From assembly GCA_023667045.1 (NCBI GenBank), contig JAMPAU010000001.1, forward strand, positions 260,314 to 324,313: 64,000 bases of DNA. Reading direction: 5' to 3'. Numbering within the stretch: the stretch's first letter is position 1; each line of letters opens with the position of its first letter. The notes beneath the pieces are model-generated. The model was not told where the DNA came from. It ran no database searches and was given only the letters and a program-made list of their open reading frames with translations. This DNA is from Ruminococcus flavefaciens. GTDB lineage: Bacteria > Bacillota > Clostridia > Oscillospirales > Ruminococcaceae. Positions 25,393 to 35,226 of this stretch are shown here, in pieces. Made by a program: the position numbers and the translations under genes.

Positions 25393-26885
25393 CTTTCATG
25401 TCTGATTATGAGTTTTTTTATAAGTCCGAATATGATACCGACGATTAATTCAAAAGCACCTGTTGCAAGTATGAATAAATTGAAGTCTTTGAGGAGTTTC
25501 GAGCCTAAATAGAAAAGTACGTGGCTTGTCTGGCTGTAAACTATCGGCGGTACTATAACACAGACAGAGCCGATTATCAGAAGAACAATTCCGCTTATCA
25601 TGAAGATATTTTTATAGAATCCAGTGAAATGCCGTCCACGCCTGTCTACAATGAGGTCAATAAGTATCATAAGTATAAGAACAACAGCAAGCAGAACCCC
25701 TAAAGTTATGAATGAGAATATATAGCTTGTAAGTCTGAAATCAAATCCGGTGTGGCTTCTCCATGCGTCAACGGAAAGAAACTCATCTGTCTGACCGTCG
25801 CCAAGATTGTACATCATTGTTGAGAAGTCATTTCTGTTCAGATTGTTGTAGCCGGATTTATTGAACATATATTCAGCTATGTACTCGCTTGTAAGGGACG
25901 GTTTTTTACCGCTGTTAAGGAGATAGTCAGCATATACGGAAACGTTTTCGCCTATGAAATCCATCATATCAAGATTCAGTATAAAGTTTCTGAAATCGTT
26001 TTCGTTGGCGGTATGATTTGAAATATTATAAAAGCCTGTTTTTTCATACAGAAATTCATTTACGTCATGTGTGCCGTCGTATTCTGATTCAAGAATTTTT
26101 TCAGCGTTGAGATTTTTTATGCCCTTTTCAAGAACAGTCCCCGAAAAGCCGAGTTTCACACAGAAAAGCATACTGAGAACGACAAGAAATATTATCGTGA
26201 TTAACGTTATAAATCCGGCACAGAAAAGCCGAAAAGCTCCGACTTTTACAGGTCTGTATTCCTGTACAGGCGGTGGAGGAGGTGGCGGAGCAGGATAAGG
26301 TTGTTGTCCGTCATATTCATCGTACGGCGGTGGGGGATTATACGGTGGATTGTTTTCATATTCCGGCGGAGGATTATAATTATTTCTGTAGTTATTAATT
26401 TCCTCATACGGAATATACTGTGTTTCCGAGTTGTCATTGTATGAATTATTATTTTCTGTGTAGTCTTCCAGCTGATAGTTTTCTTCCGGAAATTCTTCTT
26501 TAGGTGTTTCAGCTTTTTTTCTGAGGACAAGCTCCGGTAGAGGTTCACGGGTGTGTTTTTCGTGAAGTTCTTCTTTGATTTCCGGAGCGGGTTCGGGATT
26601 TATGTGACTGATTGGTTCAGTACTGCCGAAGAATGACTTGTCATTTTCCGGAATTTCGGGGGTAGTTTCCTGTTGATTTTCCGGTGCAAACTCCGGCTGT
26701 GAGTTATTTTCTGGAGTATATGGCTTTTCCAGTTCTGGTACGTCAGAGACAGGCGGTTTTTCGAGTGATATTTTATTTACAGGCGGAGAGGCGTTAATTT
26801 CCGGCATGGGTTTTACTTTTGTACCGCATTCCGAACAGAAAACAGCGTCGTCGTCAATTTTTTTTCCGCATGAACTGCAAAACAT
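25374..26885 (-). CDS. Zinc-ribbon membrane protein with Pro-rich linker
   Basis: A 503-aa protein. Residues 1-25 form a zinc ribbon (CSSCG and CSECG). A disordered region rich in Pro, Glu and Asn runs to about residue 215, ending in a PYNPPPPYDEYD and PPPPPPPVQEY stretch. One transmembrane helix follows (about 220-245), then an approximately 140-residue extracytoplasmic domain and three more helices near the C-terminus. The layout recalls other Firmicute zinc-ribbon membrane proteins of unknown role. It shares the N-terminal ribbon with the repeat protein at the window start, but not the repeats. It has its own promoter at 26929-26957. Confidence 0.78.
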   Translation of the reverse strand: MFCSSCGKKIDDDAVFCSECGTKVKPMPEINASPPVNKISLEKPPVSDVPELEKPYTPENNSQPEFAPENQQETTPEIPENDKSFFGSTEPISHINPEPAPEIKEELHEKHTREPLPELVLRKKAETPKEEFPEENYQLEDYTENNNSYNDNSETQYIPYEEINNYRNNYNPPPEYENNPPYNPPPPYDEYDGQQPYPAPPPPPPPVQEYRPVKVGAFRLFCAGFITLITIIFLVVLSMLFCVKLGFSGTVLEKGIKNLNAEKILESEYDGTHDVNEFLYEKTGFYNISNHTANENDFRNFILNLDMMDFIGENVSVYADYLLNSGKKPSLTSEYIAEYMFNKSGYNNLNRNDFSTMMYNLGDGQTDEFLSVDAWRSHTGFDFRLTSYIFSFITLGVLLAVVLILMILIDLIVDRRGRHFTGFYKNIFMISGIVLLIIGSVCVIVPPIVYSQTSHVLFYLGSKLLKDFNLFILATGAFELIVGIIFGLIKKLIIRHERKNRDG

Positions 26886-26928
26886 AATCTTTTTTCCTTT
26901 CTTACAGATTTTCTGAATATTAACTTAT

Positions 26929-26957
26929 ATTATATATCATTTGACCGGATATGTCAA
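26929..26957 (-). promoter_or_regulatory. Promoter of the zinc-ribbon membrane protein
   Basis: The minus strand has TTGACA, a 17-nt spacer and TATAAT. The stretch 26958-27088 is AT-rich and holds no gene I can support. Confidence 0.82.
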
Positions 26958-27088
26958 TAATTAATACCGTTTTTCATTGAGTTAACCACCGTAAAGCCTT
27001 TTTTTATTATTTTTATCTGAAAAATGTATAATTCGGGCATGATATTAAAAAAAAAATTATGGAGTTTTTACAAAAATTCATGTACTTA

Positions 27089-27117
27089 TTGATTTTATGA
27101 ATATAAAGTGATATAAT
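27089..27117 (+). promoter_or_regulatory. Promoter of the ilvBNC operon
   Basis: TTGATT, a 17-nt spacer and TATAAT, with transcription expected to begin near 27124, just before the leader peptide. Confidence 0.82.
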
Positions 27118-27150
27118 ACAAGTTAAAGAATTTCAAGCGAGGTGAGCAGA

Positions 27151-27243
27151 ATGAAAATAGGATTTGTTCTTGTGGGCATAGTCATTATTGACGGCACAGT
27201 CCTTAGTGGCTCGTGTCAGTTTCATTCTGCCCGTCAAAACTGA
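27151..27243 (+). CDS. Branched-chain amino-acid leader peptide of the ilv operon
   Basis: A 30-codon ORF with a strong GAGGTGAG site ahead of the ATG. Residues 5-13 read FVLVGIVII and VL follows at 17-18, so nine of the first 18 codons are Val, Leu or Ile. It ends at TGA 27241, upstream of a set of mutually exclusive hairpins. This is the classic layout of a ribosome-sensed attenuator: stalling at scarce Val, Leu or Ile codons changes RNA folding. Confidence 0.88.
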   Translation: MKIGFVLVGIVIIDGTVLSGSCQFHSARQN

Positions 27244-27325
27244 GTTCTTTCTTGACTGAATTTCTATTCAGTTCATAACGCTTGGTTTATGAGCCTCCGG
27301 CAGAATGTCGGGGGCTTGTTGTATA
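27190..27325 (+). promoter_or_regulatory. Transcription attenuator upstream of ilvB
   Basis: Three competing pairings can be drawn. The 1:2 stem is GACGG (27190-27194) with CCGTC (27231-27235). The antiterminator is CATTCTGCC (27223-27231) with GGCAGAATG (27299-27307), a perfect 9-bp match. The terminator is GCCTCCG (27293-27299) with CGGGGGC (27309-27315), followed by TTGTTGTAT. The antiterminator uses the terminator loop and one stem base, so it should prevent terminator formation. This fits ribosome stalling in the leader peptide. The T-run is weak, so basal readthrough may be high. Confidence 0.85.
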
Positions 27326-27360
27326 TCTGTTAGAAAAATTTATCGAAAGGAATTTTTTTC

Positions 27361-29037
27361 ATGAAAATATCAGGAGCAAAAATTGTTGTTGAAACCTTAA
27401 TTGAACAGGGCTGTAACACTGTTTTCGGCTATCCGGGCGGACAGGTTATCAATCTTTTTGATGAACTCTATCTCTGCCGTGACCGCATAAAGCACGTTCT
27501 TACAGCACACGAGCAGGGAGCTTCCCATGCTGCCGACGGCTATGCAAGAGCCACCGGAAAAGTAGGCGTTGTAATTGCAACTTCCGGACCTGGTGCTACA
27601 AACCTTGTTACCGGAATCGCTACCGCTTATCTCGATTCTGTACCTATGGTTGCCATTACTGGAAATGTTCCGTGCAGTCTTATCGGACGTGACAGCTTTC
27701 AGGAAGTTGACATTGTAGGCGTTACAATGCCTGTAACAAAGCACAACTTCATTGTAAAGGACGTTACAGAGCTTGCCGATACTATCCGCATGGCTTTCAA
27801 GATTGCAAAGTCCGGCAGACCCGGACCTGTACTTGTTGATATTCCTAAGGACGTACAGACATCACTCTGTGAGTTTACACCGGAAAAACAGCCTGTTATA
27901 CCTTATCCGCTGAATTTTGCAAAGGAAGACGAACTGAAAAAAGCGTCTGAAATTATCAATGCAAGTGAAAGACCTTACATATATTTCGGAGGCGGTGTTA
28001 TTTCCGGCAAGGCATCTGATGAGATTATTGCACTCGCCGACAAAATTGACGCACCTATGGGCTGTTCTCTTATGGGACTTTCAGCAGTTCCGGCAGATAA
28101 TCCGCACTTCCTTGGTATGCAGGGTATGCACGGACACTATGCTTCATCTGTCGCTGAGGACGAGGCAGACCTTGTTATTGCACTCGGTGCGAGATTCTCG
28201 GACAGAGCAACAGGCGACAAAAAGCGTTTTGCTAAGAATTTCCGCATAATCCATATCGACATCGACAACGCCGAACTCGACAAGAATATTCCGGCTAACC
28301 TTGCCGTACAGGGCGATATAAAGGACGCTGTAGCACGTCTTACAGCTATGGTTGAGGAAAAGAAGCATGATACATGGTCGGCACGCATTAAGGAACTCCG
28401 TGAGGACGAGGCACGCCGTGTTGAAAGTGCAAAGTCCGGCAGAGAGCTTGACCCGTTTGCTATCGTTGACATTGTAAGCGAGTATGAAGAAAATGCCAAT
28501 ATCGTTACTGACGTTGGACAGCACCAGATGTGGACGGCTCAGAGATACCCACTCAAAAAGCCGAGAACTTTCCTCACAAGCGGTGGTCTTGGTACTATGG
28601 GATTCGGTATGGGTGCAGCTATCGGTGCGGCTGAGGCTACAGGCAGAAGAAGCATTCTCTTTACCGGCGACGGCAGTTTCGGAATGAACCTCAATGAGCT
28701 TGCAACCTCTGTCACACAGGGAACTCCCCTCACGGTTGTTATCATGAATAACGGTGTACTCGGCATGGTTCGCCAGTGGCAGACACTTTTCTTCGACAAG
28801 CACTATTCAAACACCACACTTGACGAAAGAAAAACAGATTTCGTAAAGCTTGCTGAGGCATTCGGTGCAAAGGGTGCAAGGGTTTTCACAAAGGACGAAC
28901 TCCGTCAGGCTGTTCAGGAATCCTTTGCATATAACGGAACTTTCGTTATAGACTGTGCCGTTGACTGCGATGAGTTTGTACTGCCTATGCTCCCCCCTGG
29001 TGGTTCGATTGACGATATTATTACAGAAATAAAGTGA
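27361..29037 (+). CDS. ilvB: Acetolactate synthase, catalytic (large) subunit
   Basis: ThDP-dependent enzyme that makes 2-acetolactate (valine, leucine) or 2-aceto-2-hydroxybutyrate (isoleucine). The 558-aa product has the catalytic Glu in LTAHEQGASHAADGYAR near residue 48, the FAD-region motif FQEVDIVGVTMPVTKH, and the ThDP/Mg motif GDGSFGMNLNELAT near 440, completed by NNGVLGMV. The ATG follows AAAGGAAT after the attenuator. ilvN follows at once. Confidence 0.97.
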   Translation: MKISGAKIVVETLIEQGCNTVFGYPGGQVINLFDELYLCRDRIKHVLTAHEQGASHAADGYARATGKVGVVIATSGPGATNLVTGIATAYLDSVPMVAITGNVPCSLIGRDSFQEVDIVGVTMPVTKHNFIVKDVTELADTIRMAFKIAKSGRPGPVLVDIPKDVQTSLCEFTPEKQPVIPYPLNFAKEDELKKASEIINASERPYIYFGGGVISGKASDEIIALADKIDAPMGCSLMGLSAVPADNPHFLGMQGMHGHYASSVAEDEADLVIALGARFSDRATGDKKRFAKNFRIIHIDIDNAELDKNIPANLAVQGDIKDAVARLTAMVEEKKHDTWSARIKELREDEARRVESAKSGRELDPFAIVDIVSEYEENANIVTDVGQHQMWTAQRYPLKKPRTFLTSGGLGTMGFGMGAAIGAAEATGRRSILFTGDGSFGMNLNELATSVTQGTPLTVVIMNNGVLGMVRQWQTLFFDKHYSNTTLDERKTDFVKLAEAFGAKGARVFTKDELRQAVQESFAYNGTFVIDCAVDCDEFVLPMLPPGGSIDDIITEIK

Positions 29038-29047
29038 GGTGATTTCA

Positions 29048-29554
29048 ATGGCTAAACAGTATATAATCGGCGTAATCGTATCAAATATTGCCGGAGTTCT
29101 TTCAAGAGTTTCCGGAATGTTCACAAGACGTGGATTCAATATTGACAGTCTCACAGTAGGCGAGACAGAATCAAGCGAGTTTTCACGTATTACTATTGCT
29201 TTTCACGGCGACGCTGAGGTTAAGGACAGAATTATCAGACAGCTTGACAAAATCCATGATGTAAAGGCTGTTGAAGTTCTTGACAAACATGAAACAGTTA
29301 TCCGTGAACTTCTTCTTATAAAAGTCCGCAATAATCCCGAAATCAGACAGGACATTATGACAGCGGTTGAGATTTTCCGCTCAAAGATTGTGGACTATTC
29401 ACCGGCTTCCCTTACAATAGAGCTTACAGGCGAAACAACCAAGATTGACGCTTTCATAGAGCTTGTAAAGCCTTACGGCATTATGGAAATGTGCCGTACC
29501 GGAATAGTTGCCGTTGAGCGTGGTGAACGCTGTCTTAACTCAATGGGCAACTGA
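29048..29554 (+). CDS. ilvN: Acetolactate synthase, regulatory (small) subunit
   Basis: A 168-aa protein with the N-terminal ACT domain (IGVIVSNIAGVLSRVSGMFTR) that binds valine for feedback control, and the C-terminal ALS small-subunit domain (LLLIKVRNNPEIRQDIM; GETTKIDAFIELVKPYGI). ATG 29048 is chosen, because GAGGTG precedes it; a GTG at 29039 in frame is inside that site. The stop of ilvB is 10 nt upstream. Confidence 0.95.
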   Translation: MAKQYIIGVIVSNIAGVLSRVSGMFTRRGFNIDSLTVGETESSEFSRITIAFHGDAEVKDRIIRQLDKIHDVKAVEVLDKHETVIRELLLIKVRNNPEIRQDIMTAVEIFRSKIVDYSPASLTIELTGETTKIDAFIELVKPYGIMEMCRTGIVAVERGERCLNSMGN

Positions 29555-29610
29555 AAAATGATTATAACTGCTAAGGCAGTATAATATAAATATTTTTTAC
29601 AAAGGAGTAA

Positions 29611-30654
<1,044 letters not shown>

Positions 30655-30727
30655 CAATTGGCAATTAGCATTGCTGATTGCTGATTTGCAATCCGGAAAT
30701 TTTCGGCTGTGAATCGGGCTTTATTAG

Positions 30728-30763
30728 GGTGACGGTTCATAAAAAAGTGCCGTCACCTGTTTT
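30728..30763 (+). terminator. Terminator after ilvC
   Basis: GGTGACGG (30728-30735) pairs perfectly with CCGTCACC (30750-30757), followed by TGTTTTTATAAT. Genes beyond, including ilvD, would need readthrough or another promoter. Confidence 0.75.
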
Positions 30764-30788
30764 TATAATATATAATCTGGAGGCATTT

Positions 30789-30968
30789 ATAAAACAATAT
30801 AAGATAGTTAAAGTAGCTTTCGACGTCAATTATGAAAAAGCCGAAAAGTTAATGAATGAAATGGCACAAGATGGTTGGGAAGTTGTATATGTTTCACCTG
30901 AACCTGTTGACAGTCTGAAAATGATGATTACTTTTTGTCGTGAATCAAGAGACAACATTCATGTATGA
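30789..30968 (+). CDS. Small DUF4177-like protein with ATA in place of the start codon
   Basis: The 59-codon stretch from 30789 would read (M)KQYKIVKVAFDVNYEKAEKL and later AQDGWEVVYVS, a DUF4177-like pattern. A good CTGGAGG site lies 6 nt upstream, exactly where an ATG should be, but the codon is ATA. The frame is open upstream to a codon at 30678, which would run through the terminator hairpin and gives no family-like sequence. Either ATA is used inefficiently, or the start was lost and the gene is decaying. Function is unknown. Confidence 0.55.
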   Translation: MKQYKIVKVAFDVNYEKAEKLMNEMAQDGWEVVYVSPEPVDSLKMMITFCRESRDNIHV

Positions 30969-31087
30969 TGATTCTCAATAAAAAACACTTTGTTGCTGTT
31001 TACTGTGTATCTGAAATGTCTGAATTTAATAAAAAAGGCTAATAAAAGTTCTGTCACCTGTTTTTATAATTAATCCGGAGGAATATT

Positions 31088-31450
31088 ATGGCGAGATACA
31101 CTTTTAAATACTGGTTTGAGTGGGGTTGCAGTGAAGATTTCTGCCCGTGTTTGTGGTCTGCTGACGATATAACAAGAAATAAGTATGATTATTCCGTAGA
31201 CCTTTATAAACTGCCTATTTCAGAAGATTTGATTGAGTTTTTATGTAAACTGGGCATTGAACACGACAACGCTCTTGACTGGGAGTATCCGCCTAATCCT
31301 ATTTTATGGACTGAGGAAGAAGAAAAAAACTTTTATATCAAGGCTAAAGAGGGCTATAAAAGATTATGTCAGGAACTCGGAGAGGATTATAAAATTATAT
31401 ACAAAGAAAAACAAGAAGATAAAAAAATATGTATGATGAAAAAATGGTAA
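31088..31450 (+). CDS. Small hypothetical protein in the ilv accessory island
   Basis: A 120-aa cytoplasmic protein, with no family I can name. The N-terminus is aromatic and Cys-containing (YWFEWGCSEDFCPCLWS); the middle has KLGIEHDNALDWEYPPNP. TCCGGAGG precedes ATG 31088. The region just upstream (31053-31070) repeats 18 bases found before the DUF4177-like gene. It overlaps the next gene by 22 bases. The context of small SUKH/DUF4303-like genes suggests an immunity or housekeeping accessory role, unproven. Confidence 0.65.
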   Translation: MARYTFKYWFEWGCSEDFCPCLWSADDITRNKYDYSVDLYKLPISEDLIEFLCKLGIEHDNALDWEYPPNPILWTEEEEKNFYIKAKEGYKRLCQELGEDYKIIYKEKQEDKKICMMKKW

Positions 31451-31965
31451 CGGTTTTGCATTCAGCTTTTCAGAATGCAGTATCTGATTTACGGAATAAG
31501 CACAATGAAAATTTTTATTATTATGCTTTTATCTTTGATGAGGGTCTAAGACCGTATATTTCGGCACTGTCCTATGAGGCATATGAAAAGTTACTGATTG
31601 AAAATGACGTAAGCGATGATAAAGACGGTTGGAAATGGTGTACTTTTGATTTTCCGTACTGTGCTTACGGATATGATGAGTTTTTCAGTGAAGTGGATAG
31701 TATGTTTCTTGAAAGGGAAAAGGATTTGTCAGATGATGAACTTTACGGCGTTGAATGGGACACAAGAGTTGACTCTATGGAAGAAGTTCTGAAAAGACTT
31801 GACAAAGCTGGATTTTTCGGCATTGGTGAAAACCGTAAGAACATAATAATAAATGTTGAAGTCGCACCGCCGGACTGTAAAGAACGTCAGAGGGCTTTAC
31901 GGCTTAATCCGCAGTCTCCGCTTTTGTCCGAATATCTGGAAATTTGCGAAGATGAGGAAGAATAA
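31429..31965 (+). CDS. DUF4303-like protein
   Basis: A 178-aa acidic protein. The plan fits DUF4303: an N-terminal helix (TVLHSAFQNAVSDLRNKH), then NFYYYAFIFDEGLRPYISALSYEAYEKLL, then the WCTFDFPYCAYGYDEFFSEVDS region and a C-terminal acidic end. DUF4303 proteins are often found in polymorphic-toxin immunity neighbourhoods; no toxin gene is seen here. The ATG lies inside the preceding gene and its ribosome site is weak, so translational coupling is likely. Confidence 0.6.
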   Translation: MYDEKMVTVLHSAFQNAVSDLRNKHNENFYYYAFIFDEGLRPYISALSYEAYEKLLIENDVSDDKDGWKWCTFDFPYCAYGYDEFFSEVDSMFLEREKDLSDDELYGVEWDTRVDSMEEVLKRLDKAGFFGIGENRKNIIINVEVAPPDCKERQRALRLNPQSPLLSEYLEICEDEEE

Positions 31966-31999
31966 TTATTTTAAATTTATTAAAGTGAGGTAAAAAATT

Positions 32000-33664
32000 A
32001 TGAGTGAAAATTTTTTCTGTTCTGGAGTTGAAAAAGCGTCACAGCGTTCACTTTTCAACGCTCTCGGACACACTAAAGAGGAAATGAAACGTCCGCTTGT
32101 TGGTATTGTATCTTCATACAACGAGATAGTACCTGGACACATGAACATTGACAAAATCGTTGAGGCTGTAAAGTTAGGTGTAGCAATGAACGGCGGTACA
32201 CCTGTAGTTTTCCCTGCAATAGCAGTATGTGACGGCATAGCTATGGGACATACAGGCATGAAATACTCTCTTGTTACACGTGACCTTATCGCCGATTCAA
32301 CCGAATGCATGGCACTTGCACATCATTTTGACGCACTTGTCATGATTCCTAACTGTGACAAAAACGTACCGGGTCTGCTCATGGCTGCCGCACGTATAAA
32401 CGTTCCGACAATATTTGTCAGCGGTGGACCTATGCTTGCCGGACACGTAAAGGGCAAAAAGACAAGTCTTTCAAGTATGTTTGAGGCTGTAGGTGCTTAC
32501 ACTGCCGGAAAAATGACCCTTGAAGACGTTGAAGACTATGAAGCACATGCCTGTCCGACCTGTGGCTCGTGTTCGGGAATGTACACAGCAAACTCCATGA
32601 ACTGCTTAACTGAAGTACTCGGCATGGGACTTAAGGGCAACGGAACTATTCCGGCTGTATATTCCGAGAGAATAAAACTCGCCAAAATGGCAGGTATGCA
32701 GGTTATGGAACTCTACAGAAATAATATCCGTCCGCTTGACATCATGACGGAAAAGGCTTTCATGAATGCCCTTACTGCTGATATGGCTTTAGGCTGTTCA
32801 ACAAATAGTATGTTGCACCTTCCGGCAATCGCCAATGAATGCGGAATAGACATCAATCTTGACATTGCAAATGAAATCAGTGCAAAAACTCCTAACCTCT
32901 GTCATCTTGCTCCGGCAGGTCACACATACATGGAAGACCTCAATGAAGCCGGTGGTGTTTACGCTGTACTGAACGAACTTTCAAAGAAGAATTTAATCAA
33001 TCTTGACTGTATGACAGTTACTGGAAAGACAGTCGGCGAGAATATTTTGGGCTGTATCAATAAAGACCCCGAAACAATCCGTCCTGTTGAAAATCCGTAC
33101 AGCGAAACAGGCGGTATTGCCGTACTCCGTGGCAACCTTGCACCCGACAGATGTGTTGTAAAGAGAAGTGCAGTTGCTCCGGAAATGCTCGTCCACAGAG
33201 GACCAGCACGTGTATTTGACAGCGAAGAAGAAGCTATCAAGGTAATCTATGAGGGCGGTATAAAAGCCGGTGACGTTGTGGTTATCCGCTATGAAGGACC
33301 AGCAGGTGGTCCTGGTATGCGTGAAATGCTCTCGCCTACATCTGCAATACAGGGAGCAGGTCTCGGCTCTACAGTTGCACTCATCACAGACGGACGTTTC
33401 AGCGGTGCTACTCGTGGTGCTGCTATCGGACACGTTTCACCTGAGGCTGTAAACGGCGGTACTATCGCATATGTAAAAAACGGCGATATGATTTCTATTG
33501 ATATTCCTAACTACAGTATTAATCTTGAAGTTTCCGACGAGGAACTTGAAGAACGTAAAAAGACAATGCCTATCAAGAAAAAGGAAAATATCACAGGTTA
33601 TCTTAAACGCTATGCGTCTATGGTATCGTCAGCAGACAAGGGTGCTATAATCAACAGGAAGTAA
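32000..33664 (+). CDS. ilvD: Dihydroxy-acid dehydratase
   Basis: Dehydrates dihydroxy acids to 2-oxoisovalerate and 2-oxo-3-methylvalerate with an Fe-S cluster. The 554-aa product shows the cluster and metal motifs NCDKNVPG near residue 117 and [18 protein letters not shown] near 186, and the C-terminal [12 protein letters not shown] and [19 protein letters not shown] precedes the ATG. It is separated from ilvC by three small accessory genes. Confidence 0.97.
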   Translation: MSENFFCSGVEKASQRSLFNALGHTKEEMKRPLVGIVSSYNEIVPGHMNIDKIVEAVKLGVAMNGGTPVVFPAIAVCDGIAMGHTGMKYSLVTRDLIADSTECMALAHHFDALVMIPNCDKNVPGLLMAAARINVPTIFVSGGPMLAGHVKGKKTSLSSMFEAVGAYTAGKMTLEDVEDYEAHACPTCGSCSGMYTANSMNCLTEVLGMGLKGNGTIPAVYSERIKLAKMAGMQVMELYRNNIRPLDIMTEKAFMNALTADMALGCSTNSMLHLPAIANECGIDINLDIANEISAKTPNLCHLAPAGHTYMEDLNEAGGVYAVLNELSKKNLINLDCMTVTGKTVGENILGCINKDPETIRPVENPYSETGGIAVLRGNLAPDRCVVKRSAVAPEMLVHRGPARVFDSEEEAIKVIYEGGIKAGDVVVIRYEGPAGGPGMREMLSPTSAIQGAGLGSTVALITDGRFSGATRGAAIGHVSPEAVNGGTIAYVKNGDMISIDIPNYSINLEVSDEELEERKKTMPIKKKENITGYLKRYASMVSSADKGAIINRK

Positions 33665-33668
33665 TTAC

Positions 33669-34160
33669 ATGAAAAACAAAGAACATTTGCCGGTATATGG
33701 TGTAGGACCTCTTATAGTAATTCCGCAGATATTATTTACGACGGTCGGAATTATCATGTCAGTGTACGGACTTTTTGAATCCGGAAAAATAAATATCTTG
33801 AAAATACCTTTTCTGATAATCGGGATAATTCTTATAGTTTACGGTGCTTATATGTGGTACAGTGCTAACTATAAAGCAAAGGTTTTTGACGGAATAGTAG
33901 AAAACAGACTTATTACGTCGGGGATATATTCGGTAGTCCGGAATCCTCTTTACAGTGCTTTTCTGCTGATATGTACTGGAGCGGTTTTCATTGCCGGCAA
34001 CGTGTTTTTGTTTGTCATACCGGTGATATGCTGGATTTATATGAGTGTGCTTCTGAAACATACAGAAGAAAAATGGCTCACAGACCTTTACGGTCAGGAA
34101 TACCTCGACTACTGCAAAAATGTAAACCGCTGTATACCGTTTTTCCCGAAAAAGAGATAA
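33669..34160 (+). CDS. Isoprenylcysteine carboxyl-methyltransferase-like membrane protein
   Basis: A 163-aa protein with four or five transmembrane helices. The ICMT/PEMT-type SAM motif is visible: SGIYSVVRNPLYSAFLL near residue 90 and EEKWLTDLYGQEYLDYC near 137. Bacterial members methylate unknown small or lipid substrates. It starts 5 bases after ilvD, so the two are translationally coupled. Confidence 0.78.
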   Translation: MKNKEHLPVYGVGPLIVIPQILFTTVGIIMSVYGLFESGKINILKIPFLIIGIILIVYGAYMWYSANYKAKVFDGIVENRLITSGIYSVVRNPLYSAFLLICTGAVFIAGNVFLFVIPVICWIYMSVLLKHTEEKWLTDLYGQEYLDYCKNVNRCIPFFPKKR

Positions 34161-34164
34161 TATT

Positions 34165-34566
34165 ATGGAAATGAATTTAAAGAAGTTGATTTTTGATACT
34201 CCCAACAAAAACAACGACTATGTGACATATGAAAATCACCTTAAAACAAGATGTATTTTCAGCAGTACCGGACTGAAAAATCTTTTTTATGAAAATTATG
34301 ATTATATAATGCTTACAGTTGAAAACGCAATAACAGAATATATAAACTGTGAGGATTTATGCAATGATGATGAAGATATGTTTCCACGAAAAAGTTTCCT
34401 AACTGGCGAGTGGTATATAAGTGAAATCTGTTTTGAAGATTTGGAGGATATGGAATGGCTTTCTGTCCAAACGGCTTTTACCGCTGATTATTTAGGAATT
34501 ACGGACGATTATTTAGGCTTGGACGTTCATTTTGTTTATGACAGCATTGATAGTTGTGCATTGTGA
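34165..34566 (+). CDS. Acidic hypothetical protein
   Basis: A 133-aa protein with high Asp and Glu content and no recognisable domain, signal peptide or membrane helix. It starts 5 bases after the methyltransferase and is followed 11 bases later by the SUKH gene. Size, acidity and setting fit an immunity-type protein, but this is only context. Confidence 0.6.
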   Translation: MEMNLKKLIFDTPNKNNDYVTYENHLKTRCIFSSTGLKNLFYENYDYIMLTVENAITEYINCEDLCNDDEDMFPRKSFLTGEWYISEICFEDLEDMEWLSVQTAFTADYLGITDDYLGLDVHFVYDSIDSCAL

Positions 34567-34577
34567 AAGGAAAAAAC

Positions 34578-35129
34578 ATGAATAAATCCATTGAAGAATA
34601 CCGCACCGAAATTAAAAAAATTCTTGAGGAATACTATGAACTTCTCAGAATTTATGATAAATTTCAAATACAGGTTTTGGATTATGTTGAAATTCCGGAG
34701 GGAATGTTCACCGGAGAAGTTGAAATTGATACTGAATATAACCTTAAATTAAAAACATGGAAAATGATACCGTCGGACGTTACGGAGGAGGATATTTCAG
34801 AACTCGAAAAAGAAACAGGAATCCGTCTTCCTAATCCGCTTAAAGCCTATTATACATCATACTATCATCTGTGGGATTGGCAGATAAATCTCTCCGGAAA
34901 CTCACCAAAAGCAAAAATGAACGGAATTTATGAGGCTTACAATACTTTAATGATACATTTTGGTTATCTGCCGTTCATCTGGGATAATCAATATGGTTGC
35001 CTTTTCTGCATGAAAGTTGATGAAAATAATCAGGACTGCGGTATATACTGGATTGACCATGAAGAATTATTTGCTTTTAAACCTAAAACAGTCACAGCAC
35101 AGGATATTGAAAAAGCTATGGATTTTTAG
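34578..35129 (+). CDS. SMI1/KNR4 (SUKH) family protein, probably C-terminally truncated by an in-frame TAG
   Basis: A 183-aa protein. The SUKH core is visible: SDVTEEDISELEKETGIRLPNPLKAYY near residue 62, then the PFIWDNQYGC region and GIYWID near 160. SUKH proteins commonly neutralise nuclease toxins in contact-dependent systems. ATG 34578 follows AAAGGAA; an upstream start at 34554 overlaps the previous gene. The TAG at 35127-35129 is followed in the same frame by 26 more sense codons (35130-35207; reading includes FCEYLYNETVRMMKYRLENG) before TAA. This tail looks like genuine coding sequence. Confidence 0.75.
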   Translation: MNKSIEEYRTEIKKILEEYYELLRIYDKFQIQVLDYVEIPEGMFTGEVEIDTEYNLKLKTWKMIPSDVTEEDISELEKETGIRLPNPLKAYYTSYYHLWDWQINLSGNSPKAKMNGIYEAYNTLMIHFGYLPFIWDNQYGCLFCMKVDENNQDCGIYWIDHEELFAFKPKTVTAQDIEKAMDF

Positions 35130-35226
35130 GCTAAAGATTTTTGCGAGTACCTCTATAATGAGACTGTCAGAATGATGAAATACCGCCTTGAAAACGGATT
35201 TTATAAATAAATGCGAGGTATATTTT

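Noticed and set aside
28144-28803. 219-aa minus-strand frame inside ilvB
   Set aside because: Antisense of a clearly functional gene with strong motifs; no promoter or ribosome site.
31088-31965. The two overlapping ORFs as one frameshifted gene
   Set aside because: Each has its own coherent start and end, and the second fits DUF4303 from its own beginning.
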